A stretch of DNA of 64,000 bases from CAMYOC01 sp963704875 (GCA_963704875.1 CAVPIA010000004.1:47029-111028), one strand, 5' to 3'. Counted from the stretch's first letter, positions 17,841-26,984 are shown. Notes: generated by a model not told the origin, from the letters alone. A program made the numbers and translations.

Positions 17841-18686
17841 TCAGATCAACACCACCGCGCCCCACAGCAGGAACCCGACGCCGCTCAACGAGCCCAGCCA
17901 GTGACCCGCGGGCACGATCTTCTCCAGCAGCACCAGTACGGCAAGGCCGACGATCCAGTAAAGGTTCATCACTCCGCCGTAGAACAGCAGCCCCATCACC
18001 ACCCAGCAGCAGCCAACGCAGAAGGCACCGTGTTCCAGGCCCATGCGCAGCGCGCCGCCGGGGCCGGGACGCCAGTGTTGGCTGATGAATTCGACCGGTC
18101 CACGACAATGACGCAAACACGCGTGCTTTAGCGGCGTGAGCTGGTAGATGCCGGCCGCGATCAGGATGCCGCCGCTGAGCCAGCGGTTCGCACTGGCCAT
18201 CGCCATGCTCAGCCAGCCGGCCTGCTCAAACCACCACTGCAACAGGGTCGCCACGAGGCTGAATCCGCCCCATGCGATCAGATAGCCGGAAGCGAAAATC
18301 GTGGTCGGTACCCAGGGCGCACCCTGTTCGCAGCTGCGCCGGTTGACCAGCCCGAACAACAGGATCATCGGGGCGGCACTGGGCAACATCATGGCGATCA
18401 TCATGATCCACCACATAAAGAACATGACCGCCGCGTAACCCGGCGACCAGTCCATCGGCATGACCATGTCCGGATCCATGCCGTCCATGTCCATATCCAT
18501 GCCGGCCCCGGCCAGCAGCCAGGCCCAGGCGAGTGCGGTGATCAAGCTTAGCGCTGCGGCGGTGACCAGCCGGTCGTGCCGGACGACTGTCTCGATGGCC
18601 GCGCTGGCGCCACCCCGCCCGGCCCGGATCGCCGTGTCGGTGTCGCCTCGCTTGATGGAATCGCTGTTGCTAGCCGACCGGGCCAT
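17841..18686 (-). CDS. DUF2182 integral membrane protein
   Basis: 281 residues, with about seven membrane helices from residue 42. The hallmark is a Met-rich loop after the first helix (GMDMDMDGMDPDMVMPMDWS) and the helix MFFMWWIMMIAMMLPSAAPM, typical of the DUF2182/COG5486 predicted metal-binding membrane family. LKHACLRHCRGP and GAFCVGCCWVVM add conserved Cys residues. Its start overlaps the end of the DUF1326 gene by 17 bp, and these two families are known to occur together, so they likely form one functional unit. Copper or other metal handling is inferred from the Met/Cys pattern. Confidence 0.88.
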   Translation of the reverse strand: MARSASNSDSIKRGDTDTAIRAGRGGASAAIETVVRHDRLVTAAALSLITALAWAWLLAGAGMDMDMDGMDPDMVMPMDWSPGYAAVMFFMWWIMMIAMMLPSAAPMILLFGLVNRRSCEQGAPWVPTTIFASGYLIAWGGFSLVATLLQWWFEQAGWLSMAMASANRWLSGGILIAAGIYQLTPLKHACLRHCRGPVEFISQHWRPGPGGALRMGLEHGAFCVGCCWVVMGLLFYGGVMNLYWIVGLAVLVLLEKIVPAGHWLGSLSGVGFLLWGAVVLI

Positions 18687-19305
18687 TCGGCGTCATATGC
18701 AGCATGCACAGGTGGCCATGACCATCCGTCCAGTCCAGCGGGATCGGACCTTTGGCACTGGTGCGACTGCTGACGAATTCGGCTTCGCGGTATTCAAAAC
18801 CGCCGGGCAGCGTGACCTTGGCCCGATGCGACTCGCCGGACACCGGGTTGGTGATCGGCGCGGCCTTGGCGTCGATATAGCCGGGTACCGAGAATTCTCC
18901 GTGCCAGCTATCGAAGTCCGCCTCGAACCGGATCGGCGCTACCACCGTCTCGTGCATCCTGGTCAACGTCGAAGCAAACACGCTGAACATGGTCGCGCCT
19001 GGAGTCGAAGTCTCTCCCGAGAGGATGGCCAGCAGCGCCTCGCGTTGCGCTTCGCTGGTGCCCTCATCGAGGATTATAAGGGCCTCGCCGTTACCTTCGT
19101 GGATCGCCTTCGGCCAGGCAAACATCGCGGCCCAGTGTGCGCCATCGAGTGAGACGTCACCGAAATGCCCTTCGTCGATACGCATCGCCACACCGGCGCG
19201 ACAGTCACCGTGCGTCGGCAGCGAGTTGAACTGACACGGACAACCCCAGTCGCAATTACAGGTCGAGATTTCCGGGCCGCGGATGACCCAGTCGGTAGTG
19301 CTCAT
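18670..19305 (-). CDS. DUF1326 domain protein
   Basis: 211 residues from the ATG at 19305, with GGGGGAGG upstream. The start has the conserved Cys cluster TCNCDWGCPCQF (residues about 15-26), then HGDCRAGVAMRI; both are typical of DUF1326. The C-terminal part ends HLCMLHMTPNGP, with further Cys/Met/His. The family is uncharacterised and regularly paired with DUF2182, which here overlaps its 3' end. A metal-related function is an inference from the Cys motif and partner. Confidence 0.88.
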   Translation of the reverse strand: MSTTDWVIRGPEISTCNCDWGCPCQFNSLPTHGDCRAGVAMRIDEGHFGDVSLDGAHWAAMFAWPKAIHEGNGEALIILDEGTSEAQREALLAILSGETSTPGATMFSVFASTLTRMHETVVAPIRFEADFDSWHGEFSVPGYIDAKAAPITNPVSGESHRAKVTLPGGFEYREAEFVSSRTSAKGPIPLDWTDGHGHLCMLHMTPNGPVG

Positions 19306-19432
19306 GATACTGCCTCCCCCAAAGCGAATGCGAATCAGTATAGGCACATCCACGAAGAATGGAACGGAAACGCCGGTTGTTTACGTGCTGCATCGCGGTA
19401 GCTGGTGATCTGCCGCTCGCGTGAAAATGGGG

Positions 19433-19455
19433 AAAAGGTGTCAGGTCTATTTTTC
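19433..19455. repeat. Family A half-repeat
   Basis: AAAAGGTGTCAGGTCTATTT is present without an inverted partner, about 40 bp upstream of the thioredoxin-like gene. Confidence 0.7.
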
Positions 19456-19491
19456 TCTATGGCTACTTCTACGCATAGCGGGAGACGCACG

Positions 19492-19851
19492 ATGATCGAG
19501 ATCAGGATCAACGGAAAAGGCTGTTCAAAATGCCAGGTACTGGCCGAGAACGCCGAACAAGCGGCTCGCGAATTGGGGCTCCAATACTCACTCGAAAAAG
19601 TCACCGACATGGGCGCGATTATCGATGCGGGGATCATGAACACCCCGGCGCTTAGTATGGATGGGGAACTCGAGAGCGCGGGGCGTGTGCCTGGTGCTGA
19701 AGGGATCAAGGCCCTGCTGAGTTCAGTGCCGCCCAATCCACACTCGGCACACTCGGCACACTCGGCATCGGCGTCCGCCAAAGCGGCCTGCAGATGTCCA
19801 GCCCCGGGACCTTGCACCGGACCTTTATATGGACCTTGCTTGGGACCTTGA
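19492..19851 (+). CDS. Thioredoxin-like protein (TM0996/MTH895 type) with low-complexity tail
   Basis: 119 residues from the ATG at 19492, with GGGAG upstream. Residues 1-77 match the small thioredoxin-fold family: IEIRINGKGCSKCQVLAENA with the CxxC redox pair, and MNTPALSMDGELESAGRVPG with the cis-Pro loop. Family members have about 75-80 residues. Here a 40-residue tail follows, made of an HSA triplet repeat (DNA repeat CACTCGGCA) and a Gly-Pro-Cys-rich segment from repeated GGACCTT units. The tail looks like repeat expansion beyond the original stop and adds three Cys residues near the end. Confidence 0.8.
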   Translation: MIEIRINGKGCSKCQVLAENAEQAARELGLQYSLEKVTDMGAIIDAGIMNTPALSMDGELESAGRVPGAEGIKALLSSVPPNPHSAHSAHSASASAKAACRCPAPGPCTGPLYGPCLGP

Positions 19852-19892
19852 TCCTGATCATTGCGGCCAAGCCAAACCAGTTTGGGGAACAG

Positions 19893-21581
19893 TCAGGGAG
19901 TCCGCCACAGGTCTGGTGAAAATTCCAGGCCGGCCTTGACGAGGCTTTGGTGGAACCTTTCCCTGAGCTCCGGCTCGGCGAAAAACCAGCGCTGGATGTT
20001 TTCCACGAACGCTTCCATGGAAGCGGGCCAGAGGGCCAGGAATCGATCCACTTCCGCCCGGGCTTCTTCGAGCTGCCCGCATTCTGCCAGCGCGATGGCC
20101 AGGGTGCTGTGGTAGGCGTGGTACTGGGGCATATCCACACGGCGTGCGTAGTCCAGGGCCTCGTCGTACTCATCCCGCTTGTAATGGTGGTAAAAGCCAC
20201 CGAACCAGTACCAGCCCGGGCCGTTGGTATTGATCTTCATGCCACGGGTGACACGCTTGAAGCCGAGGTCCCAGTCGCCCAGGAACATGGTCAGGATGCC
20301 GGTCATGACCATGGCGTCCGTGTCCCGGGAGTTTAGCTCCAGAGCTCTCAGGGCTGCTTGTCGTGCCGCGGGAATGTCACGGGTGAAAAAGTTGGCGTGG
20401 AACAGGGCGTACTGGGCATAGCCGCTCTGGGGGTCGATTTCCACAGCGCGTCGCGCGCACTGGAGCGCACGCTGGGCGGCGTCCGTCTGCTCATTGTAGC
20501 GGTTGTTGTACCCCTCGAGATAGCAGAAGGCCAAAGCGGCCCAGAGATCCGCGTTGCCGGGCGCACGTTCCACGGCCAGTTCGACGGCGCGTGAAACGAT
20601 GGCGTGGTCTTCCTCGGTCACCCGCTGGCGATACACGAAGTGCCGGATCAGGGCCTCGTAGGGCGTCATATCCTCGGGCGCTTTCTCCAGCACCGGCGCC
20701 GCCAGGTCTCGCATCAGCGCACCGTAGGGGTCGGCCACGGCGGTAATCACGCAGTCCGTAAGGTCATCGTGGAGCTCGAAGATGGTGTCGCTTTCGAAGG
20801 CGCGGTTGTAATGCTCTCCCCACACCTGCCGGGCTGAGCCGGTGGTGCGCAGACGGGTACTCAGGCGCAGCCTGGAACCGGTCTGGCGCAAGGTGCCTTC
20901 AAGGATGTAGCGCGCGCCGGCCCGCTCGGCCTCGGCGGCGGAGTCATGGGTTGCGACTTTCAGATAGGAAAAGCGCGCCAGGCCGCTGGCGAAACTGTCG
21001 ACCAGATCATCGGCGAGGTCTTGCATGTCCGGGTCGTCGCCGCGCACCTTGATGGACGTGACGGCGATCCAGGGCACGCTGTCTCCGTAGGCTTTTTTTC
21101 CGGGCGCACCAGCCGCCGGCGATCCGGCTAAAGACGTTGATGGCGGTGATGGCTTTAACGGCGAAGGGGTCGATGGCGGCAATGACGTCGAGTCCCCGAG
21201 ACGCACGGCAACAGCGTGGGCAAGCGCATTGAAGGCGGGATCATCATTGCGCTCGCTCGCGTTGGAGAAGTCGATGGCGTGGAACTGGCGAAAACCCATC
21301 GGCGGCGCTGAACCGTCCAGGCTGATCGCGATCAGCTTGCCGGCCTCGGCGGCGACGGCGGCCTCGTCGCGCACCCAGTTCGACCGGGCGCCGGCCGCTG
21401 ACCAGACGACAATCACCGCGCCGGCGGCGTCCAGTTCCCGCTCGATTTGATGGGCGAAAGCGTCTCCGCCGACGATGCGACGGTCCCACCACACAGACTG
21501 CCCGCCGGCTTCCAGGGCCGTTGCAAGCACTTCGATCCGGGCGCGATCCTCGCGTGCGTAGGAAATGAATAAGTCGGCCAA
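19893..21581 (-). CDS. TIR domain protein with TolB-like and TPR regions
   Basis: 562 residues from a TTG at 21581, with GGGAG five bases upstream; a longer in-frame stretch to 21815 crosses a repeat and is rejected. Residues 2-115 are a TIR domain: ADLFISYAREDRARIEVLAT, then SVWWDRRIVGGDAFAHQIER and VIVVWSAAGARSNWVRDEAA. Glu73 in WVRDEA sits where NAD-cleaving TIR domains carry the catalytic Glu. A low-complexity Ser/Pro linker (about 130-165) leads to a TolB/FlgO-like domain (about 175-300) and TPR-like repeats. No membrane segment is clear. TIR-TPR proteins may be NADases or scaffolds; a defence or cell-death role is only a possibility. Confidence 0.82.
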   Translation of the reverse strand: MADLFISYAREDRARIEVLATALEAGGQSVWWDRRIVGGDAFAHQIERELDAAGAVIVVWSAAGARSNWVRDEAAVAAEAGKLIAISLDGSAPPMGFRQFHAIDFSNASERNDDPAFNALAHAVAVRLGDSTSLPPSTPSPLKPSPPSTSLAGSPAAGAPGKKAYGDSVPWIAVTSIKVRGDDPDMQDLADDLVDSFASGLARFSYLKVATHDSAAEAERAGARYILEGTLRQTGSRLRLSTRLRTTGSARQVWGEHYNRAFESDTIFELHDDLTDCVITAVADPYGALMRDLAAPVLEKAPEDMTPYEALIRHFVYRQRVTEEDHAIVSRAVELAVERAPGNADLWAALAFCYLEGYNNRYNEQTDAAQRALQCARRAVEIDPQSGYAQYALFHANFFTRDIPAARQAALRALELNSRDTDAMVMTGILTMFLGDWDLGFKRVTRGMKINTNGPGWYWFGGFYHHYKRDEYDEALDYARRVDMPQYHAYHSTLAIALAECGQLEEARAEVDRFLALWPASMEAFVENIQRWFFAEPELRERFHQSLVKAGLEFSPDLWRTP

Positions 21582-21727
21582 GTTTTCTCCCGGAGGAACC
21601 GGCTGTTTTCTGTGCCGGCCGAGTATATACCAGCCCTGTGCGGCCCCCGTGGCAAGGCGTGGTGGCCTCGCCCGGAAGCGATTCAAGCGACAGTTCACCT
21701 GATTGATTGATGAGACTCGAAAACAGC

Positions 21728-21759
21728 GGGGGTCAGAGATGAATACGTCTCTGGCCCCC
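21728..21759. repeat. Family C hairpin repeat plus GGTAGCCCCCC direct repeats
   Basis: GGGGGTCAGAG and CTCTGGCCCCC pair around a short loop. Immediately after it (21758-21790) the unit CCGGTAGCCC recurs three times in tandem. Confidence 0.75.
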
Positions 21760-21836
21760 GGTAGCCCCCCGGTAGCCCCCCGGTAGCCCGACGGTCGACC
21801 ACCGGTCGCCCCCAATCACTCTGACCTCTGTTTACG

Positions 21837-22898
21837 CTATTCCCCGGCAATGCACTCCGGCATCACAGTCACCCATTGCCCGTCCTTTATCTTCATCGTC
21901 AAGCCCTGGTCGTCGATTCTCCTCGCGGTTCGCTCGTTCATCCCGGTAAATACGCTGACCGTTTCGACGTTCCGGAATCTGGCGAGGTCTTTGGTCTCAC
22001 GACCACCGGCACACAGCTTCGTGTCCGGACCGATCAGGAACGTCCGCGTGTGCTCTGGCGCGACCACGGTTATCGATTCATCGGTGAGTGCAGCGACCTT
22101 GCCTGCCATCTGCTCCTCCCCGAATTCCAGCCCGGTCCGCTTCGCCGTCCCACCGGCGGCGAGCAACAGGTACTGAACCGCTGAGTGCCGCTTCATGGTG
22201 GCGTAGTCGAGCGCGGTGTTCTGCTCGGGATCGGTACGGTTGACGTCAGCGTCGTTTGCAATCAGCGCTTCTACTATCCGCTGGTTGCCGTGGTATGCAG
22301 CCAGCATCAGTGCCGAGAACCCATTGTCGGATGTCGCATCAGGTTCTGCGCCGAGTTCGAGTAAAAGGATCGCCGCGTCACTGTGATTCTTCAAAGCAGC
22401 CCCGATCAACGGCGTCGTGCCGATCATGTTGCGTGCCTCGATGTCGGCGCCCGTCTTCAACAGCACACGGATTGTCGCAACATGCCCGCCCTCCGCGGCG
22501 AGAATCAGCGGCGTATAGCCCTGGCCGGTCCTGGCATTCACCGACGCGTCATGGGCAATCAGTGTTTTGACGACTTCCTGATGTCCGTCCTGCGCGGCAA
22601 AATGCAGTGCGGTCCGGCCGGCGGCAACTGGCTCACCGACGGTGGTGGCATTCACCTCAGCCCCGGCATCCAGCAGGACCTGAACTATGGCCAGATAACC
22701 GTTTTGCGCGGCGATAATCATTGCCGTGGCCCCGCTCGCTACGCGCCCCTCCGGATCGGCACCGGCCGCGACCAGACTCTCGACTGCTTCCTTGTCACCC
22801 GCCCCGGCTGCAGTGAAAAGCGGCGGAACTTCTGCGGCGCCGGCCAGCCCCACGCAGGCGCCCAGAAGAACTCCGGCCAGGTACCGTTTGCGTCTCAC
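21837..22898 (-). CDS. Exported ankyrin-repeat protein
   Basis: 353 residues. A signal peptide (RRKRYLAGVLLGACVGLAGA, cleavage after GAA) is followed by seven ankyrin repeats (about 25-260: GRTALHFAAQDGHQEVVKTL, GYTPLILAAEGGHVATIRVL, GTTPLIGAALKNHSDAAILL). A distinct C-terminal domain (about 265-353) is not recognised. The start codon overlaps the end of the peptidoglycan-binding gene upstream by four bases, so the two are probably co-translated and may act together in the periplasm. Confidence 0.88.
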   Translation of the reverse strand: MRRKRYLAGVLLGACVGLAGAAEVPPLFTAAGAGDKEAVESLVAAGADPEGRVASGATAMIIAAQNGYLAIVQVLLDAGAEVNATTVGEPVAAGRTALHFAAQDGHQEVVKTLIAHDASVNARTGQGYTPLILAAEGGHVATIRVLLKTGADIEARNMIGTTPLIGAALKNHSDAAILLLELGAEPDATSDNGFSALMLAAYHGNQRIVEALIANDADVNRTDPEQNTALDYATMKRHSAVQYLLLAAGGTAKRTGLEFGEEQMAGKVAALTDESITVVAPEHTRTFLIGPDTKLCAGGRETKDLARFRNVETVSVFTGMNERTARRIDDQGLTMKIKDGQWVTVMPECIAGE

Positions 22899-23320
22899 GG
22901 CATCGGAACGAGCGTACTGTCATAGCCCGGGCAATCGACGAAATACCCGACGACGCTGTCTCTCGTCGATGCGATGCTGATCGAACAGCCCGGCGGACAA
23001 TTCAATTGCGTGCCCAACCAAAAGCAGGCTTTTCTTGCGGTCACGCCAATCGCGTCCACAGTGGCCAGGATATCTGCGTCGAGCCCGTTGTCGGCCTGAT
23101 ATTTCTCGATCGCCGCGTTGGTTTTCGCACCCGGCATGCCGTCGATCGGGCCCACGTCATAGCCCTTTGCCTGTAGCGCCTGCTGAAGCTCGGTGAACAT
23201 CCGCTTGATCTCGGCCTCGGGGGTGATCACCGGAACCTCGTCAGCCCAGGCAAACGCGGGCAATACCCACATCGCCAGCACCAAAATTACGTTACGCATT
23301 CGACCTGCGAACCTGCTCAT
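22895..23320 (-). CDS. Exported peptidoglycan-binding-domain protein
   Basis: 141 residues from the ATG at 23320, with GGGGGAG seven bases upstream; the longer frame to 23488 crosses into the divergent MFS gene and is rejected. A signal peptide (about 8-26) precedes a PG_binding_1 repeat: LQQALQAKGYDVGPIDGMPG then TNAAIEKYQADNGL. The C-terminal 50 residues carry four Cys (CFWLGTQLNCPPGC and DCPGYD), suggesting disulfides. It is the first gene of a two-gene unit with the ankyrin protein. Confidence 0.85.
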   Translation of the reverse strand: MSRFAGRMRNVILVLAMWVLPAFAWADEVPVITPEAEIKRMFTELQQALQAKGYDVGPIDGMPGAKTNAAIEKYQADNGLDADILATVDAIGVTARKACFWLGTQLNCPPGCSISIASTRDSVVGYFVDCPGYDSTLVPMP

Positions 23321-23482
23321 GCCTACTCCCCCCCTGTAAATCCGGCGGCCCCTGACAATTCGACCTGCGCGGGGCATTCTGAAAAGTGTAGTACATCGCG
23401 CAGGCGCCCGAGATGCCGGCGCAATAGATGAAAAGAGCTCAGGGTCATGTCGGTGAATCCTCATCTCCGGTAGTCTTGCCGC

Positions 23483-24691
23483 ATGCACAGGCAGCTATTA
23501 GCCCTTTGGAGTCTGTTCGCCGGTATCGCCATCCTGCTGGTTGGCCACGGTTTGCAGCTGTCATTGCTGCCGCTGCGCGCCGAGACCCTGGGCTGGACGA
23601 GTTCGCAGGTTGGCTGGACCAGCTCGCTTTATTTCGCCGGCTTCCTGCTCGGCTGTTATGCGGTACCCAATCTGGTCAGAGCGGTTGGCCATATCCGGGT
23701 CTTTACGGTGTTGACCGCGATGATGACCGCGGCACTGCTCGGGATTTCCTTGATCGACAAGCTGGGGGCCTGGCTGGTGCTTAGATTCCTGATCGGCTTC
23801 TGTGCGTCGGGCCTGTACCTGGTGGTCGAGAGCTGGCTTAACGAAGAAGTCAGCAACGCGAACCGGGGCTCATTGCTCTCGGTGTATACCGTGATCGTGC
23901 TGCTGTCGATGGCCGGTGGCCAGATGTTGCTGAATGTCGCCGGGCCGGACAGCTACAAGATTCTGGTGATCGCCGCATCATGTGTTGCGCTGGCAGCCGT
24001 CCCGGTCGGCCTGACCCGTATCCGGCAGCCCGGTGAAGTGCCGCACGCCTCGTTTTCGCCATGGCTGGTCGTTCGTGCATCTCGCGTCGCAGCGCTGTCA
24101 TCTCTGGTGGCAGGTGTCGCCACAGGGTGCTTCTACGGACTCGGATCCTACTACGGGAAACAGGTCAATCTGGACGTGCAGGCGATCAGCTTCATGATGG
24201 CCGGAGGGATTCTTGGCGGCGCCTTGTTTCAGTGGCCATTGGGAAAAATCTCGGACTCACTGGACCGACGCAAAGTGATCCTGGCCGCGATGCTCGGTGG
24301 GGTCGCCGTATGTACCGTCGCTACGATGGTGGCAGCAGATGTTGTTCCCTATCTGTTTTTTCTTTTTGGCGGCTGCGTGATGCCGATCTACTCTCTGTCT
24401 CTGGCGCATGCTGCCGACAACGTGGAATCGTCGTTTCTGGAAATCGGCACCGGCATCCTGATTCTGAACGCGGCCGGCGCCACCGTCGGACCGTTGTTTG
24501 CATCACTGGCAATGGAAATCTTCGGCATCGGCGCGTTCTTCGTATTCTGTGCAGCTATCCTCGCGCTGGGCGCGGTCGGGACGCTGATAATGATCCTGCG
24601 CCGACCGGCGCTGCGTCCCCACTTTGCTCCGTTCGAGATTGCCACCACCGAGTCCGCCCAGGGCGCGATCGAGTTCGACCCGCGAAGCTGA
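23483..24691 (+). CDS. MFS transporter (YcaD-like)
   Basis: 402 residues with about 12 membrane helices. LRFLIGFCASGLYLVVESWL and LNEEVSNANRGSLLSVYTVI fit the YcaD/UMF-type subgroup of the major facilitator superfamily, in which this acidic E-S-W-L stretch is conserved. The loop QWPLGKISDSLDRRKVILAA between helices 8 and 9 is the MFS G-x-x-x-D-R-x-G-R-R-like signature. The substrate is unknown. The gene is divergent from the PG-binding gene, and followed by two direct copies of GCTGATTGGCGGAAG and family A repeats. Confidence 0.85.
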   Translation: MHRQLLALWSLFAGIAILLVGHGLQLSLLPLRAETLGWTSSQVGWTSSLYFAGFLLGCYAVPNLVRAVGHIRVFTVLTAMMTAALLGISLIDKLGAWLVLRFLIGFCASGLYLVVESWLNEEVSNANRGSLLSVYTVIVLLSMAGGQMLLNVAGPDSYKILVIAASCVALAAVPVGLTRIRQPGEVPHASFSPWLVVRASRVAALSSLVAGVATGCFYGLGSYYGKQVNLDVQAISFMMAGGILGGALFQWPLGKISDSLDRRKVILAAMLGGVAVCTVATMVAADVVPYLFFLFGGCVMPIYSLSLAHAADNVESSFLEIGTGILILNAAGATVGPLFASLAMEIFGIGAFFVFCAAILALGAVGTLIMILRRPALRPHFAPFEIATTESAQGAIEFDPRS

Positions 24692-24727
24692 TTGGCGGAA
24701 GCTGATTGGCGGAAGATGTTTCGAAGA

Positions 24728-24775
24728 AAGTGTCAGGTATATTGCTCCCAAGAAGAAAGGCCTAACAACGAAAAA
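24728..24775. repeat. Degenerate family A repeat
   Basis: AAGTGTCAGGTATATTGCTC resembles the left arm, with a weak AGGCCTAACAACGAAAAAGG right side. It lies directly next to an intact copy. Confidence 0.45.
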
Positions 24776-24781
24776 GGAGCG

Positions 24782-24831
24782 AAAAAGGTGTCAGGTTTAT
24801 TTCTCCAAAGGAAACAAACCTGACACCTTCT
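24782..24831. repeat. Family A hairpin repeat (full)
   Basis: AAAAAGGTGTCAGGTTTATT and ACAAACCTGACACCTTCTCC pair around a short loop, between the MFS and crotonase genes. Just after it, GATAGGGTCACTATCCCC (24850-24872) resembles a family B half. Confidence 0.9.
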
Positions 24832-24911
24832 CCGTACCCCCTATAACCGGGATAGGGTCACTATCCCCTATTTGCGAAGCGCCGAATTGCAGACAATATG
24901 AAGAAAAACGT

Positions 24912-25634
24912 ATGACCACCGAATCCGTCCAGTACAGCCTGCACAATCAGCTTGCCACCATTCGCATTGATGATGGCAAACGCAACGCACTGTCACCGCA
25001 GGTCCTGGGCGAGATATATCAGGCGCTCGATCGGGCCGAATCCGATCGGGCAGCGGTCATTCTGACAGGGCGCGAATCCGTGTTTTCGGCGGGCTTTGAT
25101 CTGAAAGTGATGAAGCGTGGCGGGATCGATGCATTGCGCATGCTGCGTGCGGGCTACGCCTTGACCGCCAGGGTTATGGGCTATCCACATCCGGTCATCG
25201 CTGCCTGCAACGGGCATTCACTGGCGATGGGCGTCTTTCTGATGCTGTCCGCTGACTACGTGATCGGCAGCCGCGGTGATTTCAAGATAGCCGCCAACGA
25301 AGTCGCCATCGGCCTGACCATGCCGCGTGTTGCTGCGGCCATGTTGCGCCATCGGCTCAAACCGGCCGCGTTTCAGCGAGCGGTAGTCTTGTCAGAATAC
25401 TTCGACGTCGACGCAGCGCTGGATGCCGGGTTCTTTGACGAACTGGTCGACACCGCCGATCTGCTGCCGCGCGCCGAAGCCCGGGCAGGCGAATACAACA
25501 AGCTCGATCAGCACGCGCACGCGAGCTCGAAACGCAGAATCCGTGGCGCGCTGATCCGGAAAATACGCCTGAGTATCCCGCTGGACCTGCTGGATGCCGC
25601 GTTGATGGGCCTGCGCGGAGCGCGCCCACGATAA
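24912..25634 (+). CDS. Enoyl-CoA hydratase/isomerase (crotonase) family protein
   Basis: 240 residues from the ATG at 24912; the longer frame to 24624 would translate repeats. The crotonase fold is seen in RGRESVFSAGFDLKVMKRG-like order: ILTGRESVFSAGFDLKVM (first oxyanion-hole segment, SAGFD) and ACNGHSLAMGVFLMLSADYV (second). The usual second oxyanion Gly-Gly is replaced by SLAMG, and the catalytic Glu pair of classic hydratases is not obvious, so the reaction may be isomerisation, thioester hydrolysis or other. A family A repeat lies on each side. Confidence 0.8.
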   Translation: MTTESVQYSLHNQLATIRIDDGKRNALSPQVLGEIYQALDRAESDRAAVILTGRESVFSAGFDLKVMKRGGIDALRMLRAGYALTARVMGYPHPVIAACNGHSLAMGVFLMLSADYVIGSRGDFKIAANEVAIGLTMPRVAAAMLRHRLKPAAFQRAVVLSEYFDVDAALDAGFFDELVDTADLLPRAEARAGEYNKLDQHAHASSKRRIRGALIRKIRLSIPLDLLDAALMGLRGARPR

Positions 25635-25674
25635 GCGGAAAAGGTGGCGAAAAAGGCTGCTTGAACACTTTCTG

Positions 25675-25724
25675 AAAAGGTGTCAGGTTTATTTCCCTAA
25701 GAAAATAAACCTGACACCTTTTCC
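25675..25724. repeat. Family A hairpin repeat (full, near-perfect)
   Basis: AAAAGGTGTCAGGTTTATTT and AAATAAACCTGACACCTTTT form a near-perfect stem. It separates the crotonase gene from the hydrolase gene by about 50 bp on each side. Confidence 0.95.
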
Positions 25725-25773
25725 CTCCGAAGGTAGACCCCCGATCGAACCGGTCACGAAACACACCTTCTCC

Positions 25774-26628
25774 ATGACCGACGGCCTGGAGCTTGCCTAC
25801 TGGCTGCGGCGCGCCGATTCGCCGGGCGAGCGGTTCCTGCTCCTCATCCACGGCGCCGCGAGCAATCACACTCGCTGGTCAGAGTTCGTCGAGAACACGA
25901 CGCTCACCGAAAGGTGGAATGTAATCTTCCCGGACATGCGCGGAAACGGCGCGTCGATGACCCGCAGGAAATTGGGCATGTCGATCTGGTGCGCTGACCT
26001 GGCGGATATGCTCGATGCCGAGAGTGCAGCGGGAGCCGTGGTCGTCGGCCACAGCCTCGGCGCGCAGATTGCTGTGCACTTCGCACACCGGCATCCCGAA
26101 CGAGTGCGCGGGCTCGTGCTCATCGACCCGGTCTTCCAGGGCGCGCTACAGGGCGTGCAGCGCGTCATGCGTCGCTATCGTTGGTTGTTCGAGGCATTGG
26201 CTGGTGTGATCCGCGCGCTGAATGCCATCGGCGTGCACCGGCGCCACATCATCGCTCGTGACCTGCGCGAGCTGGACGATGAAACCCGGCGGGCGATCGC
26301 GGGCGCTGAATCACTTGAGGAAATATCGAAACGCTACGGGGCACTCGGCCCCATCCTGCGTCACATGCCCACCGGCAACTACCTTCGACAGGGGCTTGCG
26401 ACGGTCAGCCCGCTGCCCGACCTCGCGGGTATCGACGTCCCGGTGCAGGTGTTGATCTCGGGTGGCACGACGCTTGCGGATCTCAAAGTGAACCGCACCG
26501 AGGCGGCGCGTTTTACGCACAGCGAGGTCGTCATGCTGGAAGCGAACCACTGGCCGCTCACGGAGACGCCCGACGCCGTGCGCGAGACGATCGAGGGCTG
26601 GATGGCGAGGACGTTCGGCAACGAATAG
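25774..26628 (+). CDS. Alpha/beta hydrolase
   Basis: 284 residues. LLLIHGAASNHTRW (about 22-36) gives the HG oxyanion motif, VVVGHSLGAQIAVHFA carries the nucleophile Ser94 in GHSLG, and EANHWPLTE near 255-263 supplies the catalytic His; the acid residue is probably in the segment after VLISGG. A helical cap lies at about 125-210. This is the general hydrolase-1 layout (esterase, lactonase or haloperoxidase-like), and the substrate cannot be deduced. Its promoter would have to lie in or near the family A repeat 50 bp upstream. Confidence 0.8.
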   Translation: MTDGLELAYWLRRADSPGERFLLLIHGAASNHTRWSEFVENTTLTERWNVIFPDMRGNGASMTRRKLGMSIWCADLADMLDAESAAGAVVVGHSLGAQIAVHFAHRHPERVRGLVLIDPVFQGALQGVQRVMRRYRWLFEALAGVIRALNAIGVHRRHIIARDLRELDDETRRAIAGAESLEEISKRYGALGPILRHMPTGNYLRQGLATVSPLPDLAGIDVPVQVLISGGTTLADLKVNRTEAARFTHSEVVMLEANHWPLTETPDAVRETIEGWMARTFGNE

Positions 26629-26674
26629 AGGTCGAACCAGTGTTTCCCAGGCAAATACCTCGGTTCGATCCCGG

Positions 26675-26964
26675 TTACCCAGTCTCGGCCTTGTCCGATC
26701 CAGCATTCAGCAGTCGCTGACATTCGGCATCGTCGAGGTGACCCGGCGATTCGGGAATCAGGTCATCTTCGTACAGAGTCCATTATTCCTGGCCTCTGAG
26801 ATCGACCGGATTCCCTGTGCCATCGGGCCGGTATTTGTTCCGCTCCAGTGCCAGTGGAATTCCACATAACCGTCCGTGTCACGGAGCTCGACGCGTCGAG
26901 CGACCATATCCGGAAACGCGGTCATAAAAGCGCGCGCGGTCTCCATGACAGCATCACGACCCAT
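26675..26964 (-). pseudogene. SnoaL-like cyclase/ester cyclase remnant
   Basis: Reading from 26964, ARAFMTAFPDMVARRVELRD and VEFHWHWSGTNTGP match the second half of SnoaL-like (NTF2-fold) proteins. After GTNTGP homology moves to the -1 frame (DGTGNPVDLRGQE), meets an in-frame TAA, and continues beyond it as WTLYEDDLIPESPGHLDDAE to a stop at 26675. One frameshift and one nonsense codon are thus visible. The N-terminal 40 or so residues expected of the family are missing; the homology ends about 20 bp from a family A repeat. Confidence 0.75.
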
Positions 26965-26984
26965 GGAAGGTTCGCCATAAGCAC

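Noticed and set aside
21582..21815. N-terminal extension of the TIR protein
   Set aside because: The extension covers a family C repeat and GGTAGCCC tandem units; a TTG with a good ribosome binding site sits right at the TIR domain start.
26650..26690. tRNA-like T-arm (GGTTCGATCCC)
   Set aside because: No acceptor, D-arm or anticodon arm can be folded around it, and the stretch lies in the SnoaL-like remnant.
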